A stretch of DNA of 8,623 bases. It comes from Sulfurimonas sp. Its GTDB lineage: Bacteria; Campylobacterota; Campylobacteria; Campylobacterales; Sulfurimonadaceae. The DNA lies in the NCBI GenBank assembly GCA_030646745.1, contig JAUSKV010000079.1:1-8623 (forward strand), given 5' to 3'. The position numbers were made by a program, and so were the translations under genes. The notes beneath the pieces were generated by a model. The model saw nothing but the letters and a program-made list of their open reading frames with translations. It had not been told where the DNA came from and did not search any database. The first letter of the stretch is position 1, and each line of letters starts with the position of its first letter. Of the stretch, positions 1 to 4,987 are shown piece after piece.

Positions 1-1
1 A

Positions 2-481
2 GTTGCCGCACCGACAGCATCTTTGCATTTCACACCGGAACAGCATAAGAGCATTTGTGAAAACTTTGAGCATGCATATGTTACTCTGCATGTCGGAAGC
101 GGAACTTTTAAGCCTGTAGAAGCTGACATTATCACAGAGCATCCTATGCATTCAGAGTATTATGATATATCGAATGAAGCAAAAATATTGCTAGATTCTG
201 GCAAGCCAATTCTTAGTGTTGGGACAACATCAACAAGAACGATTGAATTTTACATGCGAAACAAAGAGAAACAAAGAGGAGAAGCGAACCTCTTCTTGCA
301 CCCAAACAACAAACCACTAAGGGTAAATCATCTTCTTACAAATTTTCACCTGCCTAAATCAACGCTTCTCATGTTGGTAGCTTCTTTTATTGGTGTTGAC
401 AAAGCCCAAGAGCTCTATGCAAATGCAATAGAAAATGAGTATAGATTTTACTCTTACGGTGACGCGATGCTAATTTTATAA
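2..481 (+). CDS. queA: S-adenosylmethionine:tRNA ribosyltransferase-isomerase, C-terminal part (5' end outside window)
   Basis: QueA transfers and isomerises the ribose of S-adenosylmethionine onto 7-aminomethyl-7-deazaguanine in tRNA (wobble position 34), giving epoxyqueuosine; it is a cytoplasmic enzyme of queuosine synthesis. The frame is open from base 2 and reads VAAPTASLHFT, the family's usual AAPTAGLHFT segment, so the gene starts before the window and the TTG at 23 is an internal Leu codon, not a start. Further family landmarks follow in order: HVGSGTFKPV, HSEYYDIS, VGTTSTRTIE, TNFHLPKSTLLMLVASF and the terminal YRFYSYGDAMLI. The 159 visible codons are slightly under half of a typical ~340-residue QueA. 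All signature blocks are intact, so nothing suggests a pseudogene. It converges on dprA with only 5 bp between the two stop codons. Confidence 0.97.
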   Translation, partial: VAAPTASLHFTPEQHKSICENFEHAYVTLHVGSGTFKPVEADIITEHPMHSEYYDISNEAKILLDSGKPILSVGTTSTRTIEFYMRNKEKQRGEANLFLHPNNKPLRVNHLLTNFHLPKSTLLMLVASFIGVDKAQELYANAIENEYRFYSYGDAMLIL

Positions 482-484
482 AAG

Positions 485-508
485 TGCTAGAGCAGATAGA
501 CTCTTGCA
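485..508. terminator. Bidirectional intrinsic terminator shared by queA and dprA
   Basis: The arms TGCTAGAG (485-492) and CTCTTGCA (501-508) pair over 8 positions with one mismatch around an 8-nt loop. On the + strand the hairpin is followed directly by TTTTT (509-513), and on the - strand by CTTTTATAAAATT. It begins 4 bp after the queA stop and spans the last codons and the stop of dprA (487-489), so the terminator is also coding sequence. The termination function is inferred from hairpin plus U-tract. Confidence 0.6.
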
Positions 509-1293
509 TTTTTAATCACAATCAAGCCACTCAAATCAGCTTCAAAAATTTTATCCGGATATTTTTTCAGGGCTTCGTCATAGGTTGGATTTGTATTACA
601 ATACTCTAAAAAATCATCTCTCACATCAAGTGCTGTGAGAGGTAAAGAAGAGCTACTCACTTGTGAAACAATATCTTTACAGAAATCTGCAACAAATTCA
701 TCTATGTCATAAATAGCTTTTGCTCTGCCCTCTTTGAGCAGATTATTTGTAGCACCGCTCTCACCCACTCTTTGAGGAAAAACATAAATCTCTTTACCCA
801 TCTTGAGTGCAAATTCGATGCTTCGCATGCTACCGCTTCCCTCATCCGCCTCGGCAACAACCAAAACATCTCCAAGCGCTACAACAAGCTCATTTCTAAC
901 CACAAAACTCCATGGAGCTGCACAAAAACCAATATCAAACTGACTTAGCAAGAGACCGTTATTTTCTATTTCTGTCAATAAATTTTTATTTACTGCAGGA
1001 TATTTTATGTCTATTCCACATGGCAGCACAGAAATTGTGTTGAAGCTTCCTGCACCCAAGTGTGAAACGGCATCAATGCCCATGGCTCCACCGCTCACTA
1101 TACAAACTCCTGATTTTCCAAGAGCCAAAGAGAGTTTATGCGCTAAGTTTTTGGAGTATTGGGTCGGTTTTCTTGAACCTATTATTGAAATCTTTTTCTG
1201 TTTTAACAAGCCAAGATTTCCGGCATAAAAAAGCTGTTTTGGATAGTTTTTCATGAAGACAAGTTCGGCTATCTTATCCTCAATTTTATTCAT
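487..1293 (-). CDS. dprA: DNA-processing protein A (DprA/Smf), RecA loader in transformation
   Basis: DprA binds incoming single-stranded DNA in the cytoplasm, protects it and helps load RecA during natural transformation. The 268 residues fit the short Helicobacter/Campylobacter form. The Rossmann-like DprA core runs from about residue 35 to 205: GSRKPT at 39-44, the nucleotide-fold loop SGGAMGID at 67-74, VLPCGID near 89-95, RNELVVAL at 133-140 and EGSGSM at 151-156. Residues ~215-268 are a small C-terminal domain, probably the winged-helix DML1-like module; no separate N-terminal SAM domain is visible. The ATG start lies 9 bp after the upstream deacetylase stop and lacks a good Shine-Dalgarno (AATAACAAAAA precedes it), which suggests translational coupling in a two-gene operon. 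Its 3' end carries the shared terminator. Antisense frames inside it are shadows. Confidence 0.95.
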   Translation of the reverse strand: MNKIEDKIAELVFMKNYPKQLFYAGNLGLLKQKKISIIGSRKPTQYSKNLAHKLSLALGKSGVCIVSGGAMGIDAVSHLGAGSFNTISVLPCGIDIKYPAVNKNLLTEIENNGLLLSQFDIGFCAAPWSFVVRNELVVALGDVLVVAEADEGSGSMRSIEFALKMGKEIYVFPQRVGESGATNNLLKEGRAKAIYDIDEFVADFCKDIVSQVSSSSLPLTALDVRDDFLEYCNTNPTYDEALKKYPDKIFEADLSGLIVIKNARVYLL

Positions 1294-1302
1294 TTTTTGT
1301 TA

Positions 1303-2418
1303 TTAAAGTTTATCAATATAGACCAAATCTACATCTGCAAAAAGGTTTTTTGATTCACGCAGTGCCAATATAGTATTAGCATGCGGATGTCCGATAGCTA
1401 TTGCAGTTCCATGCTTTTGAGCCACTTTGATTGCCTCTTTTATTTGTGAAATAATATTTACTTTATCCATCTGATGATCTAAAAAAACATCTCTTCCTTG
1501 ATAGTTAAGTCCAAAACTTCTCATAACTTTAGGAGCTTCCGACTTGGCAGTTGTTCTACTGTCTATGAAACCAATATGATTTTCATTTAAGGCTGTGATA
1601 AGTCTATTCATAGCAGCCTCATTAGAGGTAAACTTACTTCCCGTATGATTATTTATATATTTTACTTTCGGAAAAAGTTCTTTTAATTCTTTTATTCTGT
1701 GCGAAATATCCTGCTGTGAATCACCGACTCTTAAAGTAAATGGCTCTTCTGCACTGAATTTCTGTGCTTCCATCGGCAAATGCACCATATACTGGCTCTC
1801 ATGTGATGCCAACTTGGCAGAGTCCGGTCTTCCGTTACGAGGAGGTAAAAACGACTTAGTAAGTATAATTCCCAAACTGTTTAGAGCATTTACCTCAGAT
1901 GAAGTAGATACATCATCTATAATTATTGCTAATTTCGGTCTGCCGCCTGTATGTTTTCTGACTTCCTTCAGTACAGGCATTGGTGGTATTTCTATTAATT
2001 CATCTTCGTATTCATGGGCAGCACCACCTTCTTCTTTGCCGATCACACTTATTGGCACATCTTTTTTTACTTTTGTACCGTTTATTTCCTCTTTTATTAC
2101 TTTTTCACTCTTTATCTCTTCTTTAAAATTGGTAATATTCACATCTTTTTTTAATACTTCTATCAATCTATCATTAACACTGCTACCGGAGAGAGCATCA
2201 TTCTTCTTTGTAGAATCATCTATTTTTTTAGGTAAATCCTGTTGCTTTTGTCTTTCTTGCTTAGGTTTTTTTGCTATTTCATTTTGTGCACTCTCGTAAC
2301 CTAAATAATAACCAACAACCAAGGCACTCAAAACTAAGGCAAAAAGACCCAACACCCATGCAATATATGTTAAAGTTTTTAAGTCATTTTTTGAAGCTCT
2401 TTTTTTTCTTTTTTGCAT
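1303..2418 (-). CDS. YibQ-like divergent polysaccharide deacetylase family protein, membrane-anchored
   Basis: This 371-residue protein has three parts. Residues 1-14 are strongly basic and are followed by one hydrophobic helix (about 15-41), giving a signal anchor with the rest in the periplasm. Residues ~45-155 are a low-complexity Lys/Glu/Asp-rich linker. Residues ~160-371 form the divergent polysaccharide deacetylase (YibQ/DUF610) domain: LAIIIDDV with the Asp pair at 169-170 region, MVHLPMEA with His213, NNHTGS with His258, FIDSRT with Asp286 and AIGHPH at 341-346. These match the conserved positions of the NodB-like fold. The substrate is not established for this family; peptidoglycan or another envelope glycan is the usual guess. 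The start is well supported: GGAGAG lies just upstream of the ATG. It is the first gene of the pair with dprA, an order I recall from other Campylobacterota such as C. jejuni. Confidence 0.88.
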   Translation of the reverse strand: MQKRKKRASKNDLKTLTYIAWVLGLFALVLSALVVGYYLGYESAQNEIAKKPKQERQKQQDLPKKIDDSTKKNDALSGSSVNDRLIEVLKKDVNITNFKEEIKSEKVIKEEINGTKVKKDVPISVIGKEEGGAAHEYEDELIEIPPMPVLKEVRKHTGGRPKLAIIIDDVSTSSEVNALNSLGIILTKSFLPPRNGRPDSAKLASHESQYMVHLPMEAQKFSAEEPFTLRVGDSQQDISHRIKELKELFPKVKYINNHTGSKFTSNEAAMNRLITALNENHIGFIDSRTTAKSEAPKVMRSFGLNYQGRDVFLDHQMDKVNIISQIKEAIKVAQKHGTAIAIGHPHANTILALRESKNLFADVDLVYIDKL

Positions 2419-2440
2419 TTTCTCTCCATATACTTACGAA

Positions 2441-2446
2441 ACTATA
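2441..2446 (-). promoter_or_regulatory. Candidate -10 box for the deacetylase-dprA unit
   Basis: On the - strand TATAGT (complement of 2441-2446) lies about 22 bp upstream of the deacetylase ATG, leaving a leader of roughly 15 nt with the GGAGAG ribosome site. No clear -35 is visible, which is normal for Campylobacterota sigma-70 promoters. It is chosen on sequence and position alone. Confidence 0.35.
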
Positions 2447-2559
2447 TCCTAAAAATAAATAAAAAACTATTTCAGTACAAATTGCAATATTTTTGTTAAA
2501 AATGTAGCTTTTCTAGACTATTTACACTCCACAAATTTATTTTTTAAGCATAATTCATG

Positions 2560-2565
2560 TATAAT
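2560..2565 (+). promoter_or_regulatory. -10 box of the rpsF-ssb-rpsR operon
   Basis: A perfect TATAAT preceded by a long T/A-rich tract (2531-2555, with TTTATTTTTTAA) matches the Campylobacterota sigma-70 pattern, where the -35 is poorly conserved. The predicted transcript start is about 2572, giving a leader of about 97 nt before rpsF. The stretch 2447-2559 between the two divergent promoters is AT-rich, and I see nothing else in it. Confidence 0.65.
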
Positions 2566-2571
2566 TGCGAG

Positions 2572-2668
2572 TTCCTTTCTCTTTGTATTACTATTGAATT
2601 AGCAATATATAAATATCCGAAAGGGAAACAATGCCACAATGGCAAATACCAAAAGGAGATAATACTCT
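2572..2668 (+). promoter_or_regulatory. Structured rpsF leader, candidate S6:S18 autoregulatory RNA
   Basis: Elements seen in order are as follows. A pyrimidine-rich 5' strand (2578-2589) can pair, with single-base bulges, to 2645-2659, which contains the rpsF Shine-Dalgarno AGGAG (2654-2658). A hairpin TATTG/CAATA (2592-2596 and 2603-2607) comes next. A single CCG lies at 2617-2619. A perfect hairpin TGCCA-CAA-TGGCA (2632-2644) abuts the 3' strand of the outer stem. Published work describes rpsF leaders in many phyla in which a CCG in a bulge between a stem and a hairpin binds the S6:S18 complex. The parts here fit that layout, but the unpaired strand is longer than a simple bulge and I could not fold it by computation. 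A competing small UCC-GAAA-GGG hairpin would bury the CCG. Confidence 0.45.
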
Positions 2669-2672
2669 ATGA
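2631..2672 (+). CDS. Possible 13-codon upstream ORF coupled to rpsF
   Basis: The ORF encodes MPQWQIPKGDNTL and ends with TGA at 2670-2672, overlapping the rpsF ATG (2669-2671) in an ATGA arrangement typical of translational coupling. It has its own Shine-Dalgarno-like AAGGG (2621-2625) 5 nt before its ATG. Its start codon lies inside the base of the TGCCA/TGGCA hairpin, so folding should hide it. The rpsF site AGGAG is 10 nt from its ATG, longer than ideal, so reinitiation from this ORF could matter. There is no protein-level evidence. It may instead be an accident of the conserved leader sequence. Confidence 0.3.
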   Translation: MPQWQIPKGDNTL

Positions 2673-3073
2673 GACATTACGAAAACCTTGTAATCGTTAA
2701 ACCGACATTTACAGCAGAAGAGATTCAAGTTAGCATTAAAACTATCGAAGAAACAATCACTTCAAACGGTGGCGAGATAGCTACAACAAACGCAATGGGA
2801 ATGAGAAAACTAGCTTACCCAATCAACAAAAGTGAGCGTGGATATTACCATGTTATCTACTATAAAATTGCTCCGGCAGCAATTTCTGAAATTGAAAGAC
2901 GCTTCCGTATTAATGAAGATCTTCTTCGTTTCATGACTATCAAATATGATACAAACCGTGAAATAGCAGCTTGGAATAAATTAGTTGAAAAAGCTCAAAG
3001 ACCAGCATCAGCTCAGGTTAAAGAGCCAATTGAAATCGCAGCTAGCGAATTTCAAGCAGACGAAGAAGAGTAA
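2669..3073 (+). CDS. rpsF: 30S ribosomal protein S6
   Basis: S6 binds 16S rRNA in the platform of the 30S subunit as a heterodimer with S18. The 134-residue product starts with the usual MRHYENLVIVKP and carries family blocks MGMRKLAYPINKSERGYY (about residues 43-60) and RRFRINEDLLRFMTIKYD (about 77-94). The ferredoxin-like core is about 100 residues. The remainder is a variable tail that ends in acidic residues (QADEEE), as in several bacterial S6 proteins. It is first in the rpsF-ssb-rpsR operon and is preceded by AGGAG with a 10-nt spacing. It is followed after 32 bp by ssb. Expression is probably controlled through the leader by the S6:S18 complex; this is an inference. Confidence 0.98.
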   Translation: MRHYENLVIVKPTFTAEEIQVSIKTIEETITSNGGEIATTNAMGMRKLAYPINKSERGYYHVIYYKIAPAAISEIERRFRINEDLLRFMTIKYDTNREIAAWNKLVEKAQRPASAQVKEPIEIAASEFQADEEE

Positions 3074-3105
3074 TTAGCGTAAGCTTTAACGATTAAGGAA
3101 AACTC

Positions 3106-3666
3106 ATGTTTAATAAAATAATTTTGGTTGGAAACTTAACACGCGATATCGAACTTAGATATTCTCAAGGCGGAATGGGCATAGCAAAAACTGCTATTGC
3201 AACGAGCCGTAAGTTCACCGTAAATGGTGAAAAAAAAGAGGAGATATGTTTTGTTGATATTACATTCTTTGGAAGAAGTGCAGAAGTAGCAAACCAATAC
3301 CTTCGTAAAGGGAGTAAAATCCTAGTAGAGGGGAGACTTAGTTTTGAACAATGGGTTGACCAAAATGGGCAAAAGCGTTCTAAACATAGTGTTGTTGTTG
3401 AAACAATGCAGATGTTGGACTCAAAAGGCGATAATCAGGGTGGCGGGTATAATGCGCCATCCGATGATATGCATGAGGAAGCTCCTTATTCAGCGCCACA
3501 ACAAGGTCGCACTCAAAGCTATCAACAACCAAGCTATGCCAATGAAGGAAATAGACAGCCGCAAAGCTATCAAAAGCCTACTCAAGCAACAAGCCAAAGT
3601 CGTGAGATGCCTAGTAGCAACTCTGTTCCTGTGATTGACATCGATGAAGATGAAATTCCATTTTAG
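3106..3666 (+). CDS. ssb: Single-stranded DNA-binding protein
   Basis: SSB coats single-stranded DNA during replication, repair and recombination and recruits partners through its C-terminal tip. The 186 residues show the standard layout. An OB-fold occupies residues 1-105 (MFNKIILVGNLTRD start, FVDITFFGRSAEVANQYLRKGS at about 49-70, VEGRLSFEQWVDQNGQKR at about 74-91). A flexible Gly/Gln/Ser/Pro/Tyr-rich linker follows (about 108-172), then the acidic interaction tail IDIDEDEIPF. AAGGA sits 6 nt before the ATG. The linker has two SYQ(Q/K)P copies 16 codons apart. Its position between rpsF and rpsR is the common bacterial arrangement. It acts on the same substrate as DprA encoded nearby, but is in a separate transcript. 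Confidence 0.98.
   Translation: MFNKIILVGNLTRDIELRYSQGGMGIAKTAIATSRKFTVNGEKKEEICFVDITFFGRSAEVANQYLRKGSKILVEGRLSFEQWVDQNGQKRSKHSVVVETMQMLDSKGDNQGGGYNAPSDDMHEEAPYSAPQQGRTQSYQQPSYANEGNRQPQSYQKPTQATSQSREMPSSNSVPVIDIDEDEIPF
3514..3573 (+). repeat. Two 12-bp direct copies in the ssb linker
   Basis: CAAAGCTATCAA occurs at 3514-3525 and again at 3562-3573, a 48-bp (16-codon) period, encoding QSYQ each time. This in-frame duplication is consistent with the Q-rich SSB linker growing by repeat expansion. Only the two 12-bp blocks match; the sequence between them has diverged. Confidence 0.5.
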
Positions 3667-3690
3667 AAATAGATAATAGAGGGTAATAAC

Positions 3691-3954
3691 ATGTCAGAAA
3701 AAAGAAAATACAAAAAAAGATTTTGTAAATATTGTGAATCAAAAGTTGATTTTATGGACTACAAAGAAGTAGGAGCATTACGTTTCTCACTCTCTGAAAG
3801 ATATAAAATTATGCCTCGCCGTTTAACAGGAAACTGTAAACGCCATCAAGATATGATTACAATCGTAATCAAAAGAGCTAGAGCAGCTGCATTAGTTCCA
3901 TACACTGTAACTAGAAAAGCTGTTGTAACAGCACCATTCGAAAATCTTAGATAG
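3691..3954 (+). CDS. rpsR: 30S ribosomal protein S18
   Basis: S18 pairs with S6 on the 30S platform near the mRNA exit. The 87-residue protein is of usual length and contains the family blocks DFMDYKEV (about 20-27) and [19 protein letters not shown] (about 35-53). Cys12, Cys15, Cys49 and His52 form a CxxC...CxxH set, the zinc-binding (C+) form of S18. The start is supported by GAGGG (3679-3683) 7 nt upstream of the ATG. It is the last gene of the operon, 24 bp after ssb, and an intrinsic terminator begins 9 bp past its stop. If the leader is an S6:S18 target, S18 is the partner expected to read the CCG. Confidence 0.98.
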   Translation: MSEKRKYKKRFCKYCESKVDFMDYKEVGALRFSLSERYKIMPRRLTGNCKRHQDMITIVIKRARAAALVPYTVTRKAVVTAPFENLR

Positions 3955-3963
3955 TTTTTTGAA

Positions 3964-3988
3964 AAAATGCCCCGTTTTGGGGTATTTT
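3964..3988 (+). terminator. Intrinsic terminator of the rpsF-ssb-rpsR operon
   Basis: AAAATGCCCC (3964-3973) and GGGGTATTTT (3979-3988) form a 10-bp stem with one G-U pair and a GTTTT loop. The A/U part of the stem supplies the U-tract. It sits 9 bp after the rpsR stop. The gap 3989-4065 downstream is AT-rich with nothing recognisable. Confidence 0.8.
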
Positions 3989-4065
3989 ACTGCCAAGCTT
4001 TATCAAAACAAAATCCTCAAATTAAAAATAATAATGCTATTGTAGAGGTAAATTGCAAAAGAGAT

Positions 4066-4088
4066 AGACTCAAGAAAAACTTGAATCT
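4066..4088 (-). terminator. Intrinsic terminator of the small secreted-protein gene
   Basis: On the - strand AGATTCAAG and CTTGAGTCT pair over 9 bp, one of them a T-G wobble, around TTTTT. The hairpin is followed by ATCTCTTTTG. On the + strand the wobble becomes a C-A mismatch, so the element favours the - direction. It starts 9 bp past the stop of the gene at 4098-4439. Confidence 0.6.
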
Positions 4089-4097
4089 GTAGTTTTT

Positions 4098-4439
4098 TTA
4101 ATCTTTTCCTGTCGGAAAGTCACCGTCAGAAGCATATTGCCAGCAAAAATCAGCTAAGTCTTCAATATCTTTTTTCTTCATTTTGTCAAATTTTTTAGCA
4201 GCACTTGGACATAACTCTTTCCATTGATTTACTATTTTGTCATTCTCTTTCATTTCAGACCATGCATCACGATCATTTCTCCCGGTAAATACACTGGCGT
4301 TTTTAATACCGTCTTTTTCACACTCTTTTAAATTTTTATTATAATATTTTTGCCCTTTTATAGCATCTGCCGTTGCTGCTGTAGCAAAAACCGAACTTGC
4401 TACAAACACAGCTAGCAATAACGAAATATTTTTTTTCAT
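4098..4439 (-). CDS. Small secreted three-cysteine protein of unknown function
   Basis: The 113-residue product has a clear Sec signal peptide: MKKN, a hydrophobic stretch of about residues 5-20, and a likely cleavage after ADA at 24-26. The mature part is ~87 residues, Lys/Asp-rich, with Cys40, Cys77 and Cys99. There is no CxxCH haem motif, so it is not a c-type cytochrome on this evidence. The pattern KGQKYYNKNLKEC ... DAW ... CPSA ... FCWQYASDGDFPTG resembles, from memory, a small Campylobacterota family sometimes labelled cytochrome c, whose members end in a YASDSGNVPSC-like block. Here the terminal Cys is absent and a Cys two residues before the QYASDG block is present instead. AAAGGA before the ATG supports the start. 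It is flanked by its own promoter-like and terminator-like sites, so probably monocistronic. Function unknown. Confidence 0.8.
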   Translation of the reverse strand: MKKNISLLLAVFVASSVFATAATADAIKGQKYYNKNLKECEKDGIKNASVFTGRNDRDAWSEMKENDKIVNQWKELCPSAAKKFDKMKKKDIEDLADFCWQYASDGDFPTGKD

Positions 4440-4484
4440 TTTATCCTTTCCCCATAGTTTCTAATTTTCGGAATTCTACACACT

Positions 4485-4490
4485 ATCATA
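4485..4490 (-). promoter_or_regulatory. Candidate -10 box for the secreted-protein gene
   Basis: TATGAT on the - strand (complement of 4485-4490) is one base from consensus and follows an AT-rich stretch. It would give a transcript start near 4478 and a leader of about 39 nt ending in AAAGGATAAA before the ATG. The call is positional only. Confidence 0.4.
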
Positions 4491-4520
4491 TAAATTAAAT
4501 ATTAATAATGAAACAGTAAA

Positions 4521-4850
4521 TTATTCATACTCTTTTGCTTCGCTAAAGCTTGACTCTTTAAAATTCAATTTTGTCTTATCCTGTTTTAGCTTTTTATATA
4601 ATTTATATTTAGCCTGTGTAAGTTCATCCATACTCATAGAAAATGTCGTGCAAATCTCCTCATCACTTCTCTTTGCACTATCCATGGCAAAAAGTTTTAG
4701 CTCTTTTTTTGTAAGCTTCGATTTTAACATGGCATACAATTCTTTATCATCAGTAATAATATCTAAAACATCTATTTTACAAAACTCACTCAACTTATCT
4801 CTAAAACTGTTTTCATTATTGTATTGTCTCCAGACAGAACTTTCTAACAT
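4521..4850 (-). CDS. Small cytoplasmic protein with a sigma-70 region 4-like helix-turn-helix
   Basis: I do not recognise a named gene. The 109-residue product has no signal peptide or membrane segment. Residues about 45-90 (KLTKKELKLFAMDSAKRSDE, then EICTTFSMSMDELTQAKYKLYKKLK) follow the rhythm of sigma-70 region 4: a first helix after L-T/S-x-x-E, then a short D/E-E-I-C helix, a turn (SMSMDE) and a recognition-like helix running into basic residues. In sigma factors the equivalent reads roughly LSxxE...EEIA...GIS...VKxRLxRAxxKL. Residues 1-40 contain no recognisable sigma region 2. It could be a DNA-binding regulator or an RNA-polymerase-binding protein; this is inferred from pattern alone. 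Its ribosome site AAGGA is separated from ATG by exactly TATATATATA. The neighbours are serB upstream and a secreted protein downstream, both same strand. Confidence 0.7.
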   Translation of the reverse strand: MLESSVWRQYNNENSFRDKLSEFCKIDVLDIITDDKELYAMLKSKLTKKELKLFAMDSAKRSDEEICTTFSMSMDELTQAKYKLYKKLKQDKTKLNFKESSFSEAKEYE

Positions 4851-4865
4851 TATATATATATCCTT
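4851..4865 (-). promoter_or_regulatory. Ribosome-binding site with a (TA)5 spacer
   Basis: On the - strand AAGGA (complement of 4861-4865) is followed by five TA units (4851-4860) and then ATG. The 10-nt spacing is longer than the 5-8 nt seen at the other starts in this window. Loss or gain of TA units would change the spacing directly. Confidence 0.55.
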
Positions 4866-4882
4866 ATTTATTTCTCATATAA

Positions 4883-4899
4883 TCTGAACAAAGTCCAGA
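4883..4899. promoter_or_regulatory. Imperfect 17-bp dyad, possible operator
   Basis: TCTGAAC-AAA-GTCCAGA has 7-bp arms with one mismatch around a 3-bp centre. It lies about 33 bp upstream of the start of the small HTH-like protein, beside the - strand TTATAT that could be its -10. It could be a repressor or autoregulatory site, or a chance dyad. Confidence 0.3.
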
Positions 4900-4935
4900 C
4901 TATATTCAATCACTTCTGCTCTAAAGAGCGACGCA

Positions 4936-4958
4936 ATAAAATCACTAAATGATTTTAT
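4936..4958 (-). terminator. Perfect 9-bp inverted repeat after serB
   Basis: ATAAAATCA (4936-4944) and TGATTTTAT (4950-4958) are exact inverted copies around CTAAA. Read on the - strand, the hairpin lies ~30 nt past the serB stop and its 3' arm ends in TTTTATTG, so it may act as the serB terminator with the U-tract built into the stem. The stem is A/T-rich, hence moderate confidence. Confidence 0.45.
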
Positions 4959-4961
4959 GTG

Positions 4962-4980
4962 GAAGCTTTGGCTTCGCCAA
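4962..4980 (-). repeat. Two overlapping, mutually exclusive short hairpins
   Basis: TTGGC-TTC-GCCAA (4968-4980) and GAAGC-TTTG-GCTTC (4962-4975) are both perfect 5-bp inverted repeats and share bases, so only one can fold at a time. They start 7 bp after the serB stop codon. They may be part of a compound terminator, an mRNA-end stabiliser or an alternative-fold element. Confidence 0.4.
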
Positions 4981-4987
4981 GAAAAAG

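Noticed and set aside
23..481. Complete 152-residue gene starting at TTG 23
   Set aside because: The frame is open to base 2 and the preceding residues VAAPTAS belong to the QueA signature, so this is an internal Leu of a truncated gene.
1007..1256. Two short + strand frames inside dprA
   Set aside because: They overlap each other and the conserved DprA core on the opposite strand, and they show no start signals or recognisable motifs.
1814..2299. 161-codon + strand frame rich in Ser/Phe
   Set aside because: It is antisense to the Lys/Glu-rich linker of the deacetylase. Lys/Glu codons read backwards give Phe/Leu/Ser, which explains the apparent hydrophobic protein.
2616..2625. UCC-GAAA-GGG tetraloop hairpin in the rpsF leader as the main structure
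   Set aside because: The stem is only three pairs with one wobble. It is kept only as a possible competitor to the CCG-exposed fold.
3344..3634. 96-codon alternative frame inside ssb
   Set aside because: It lies wholly within ssb in another frame, has no ribosome site of its own, and the ssb frame includes the diagnostic acidic tail.
4098..4439. c-type cytochrome
   Set aside because: No CxxCH haem-attachment motif is present in the 113 residues.
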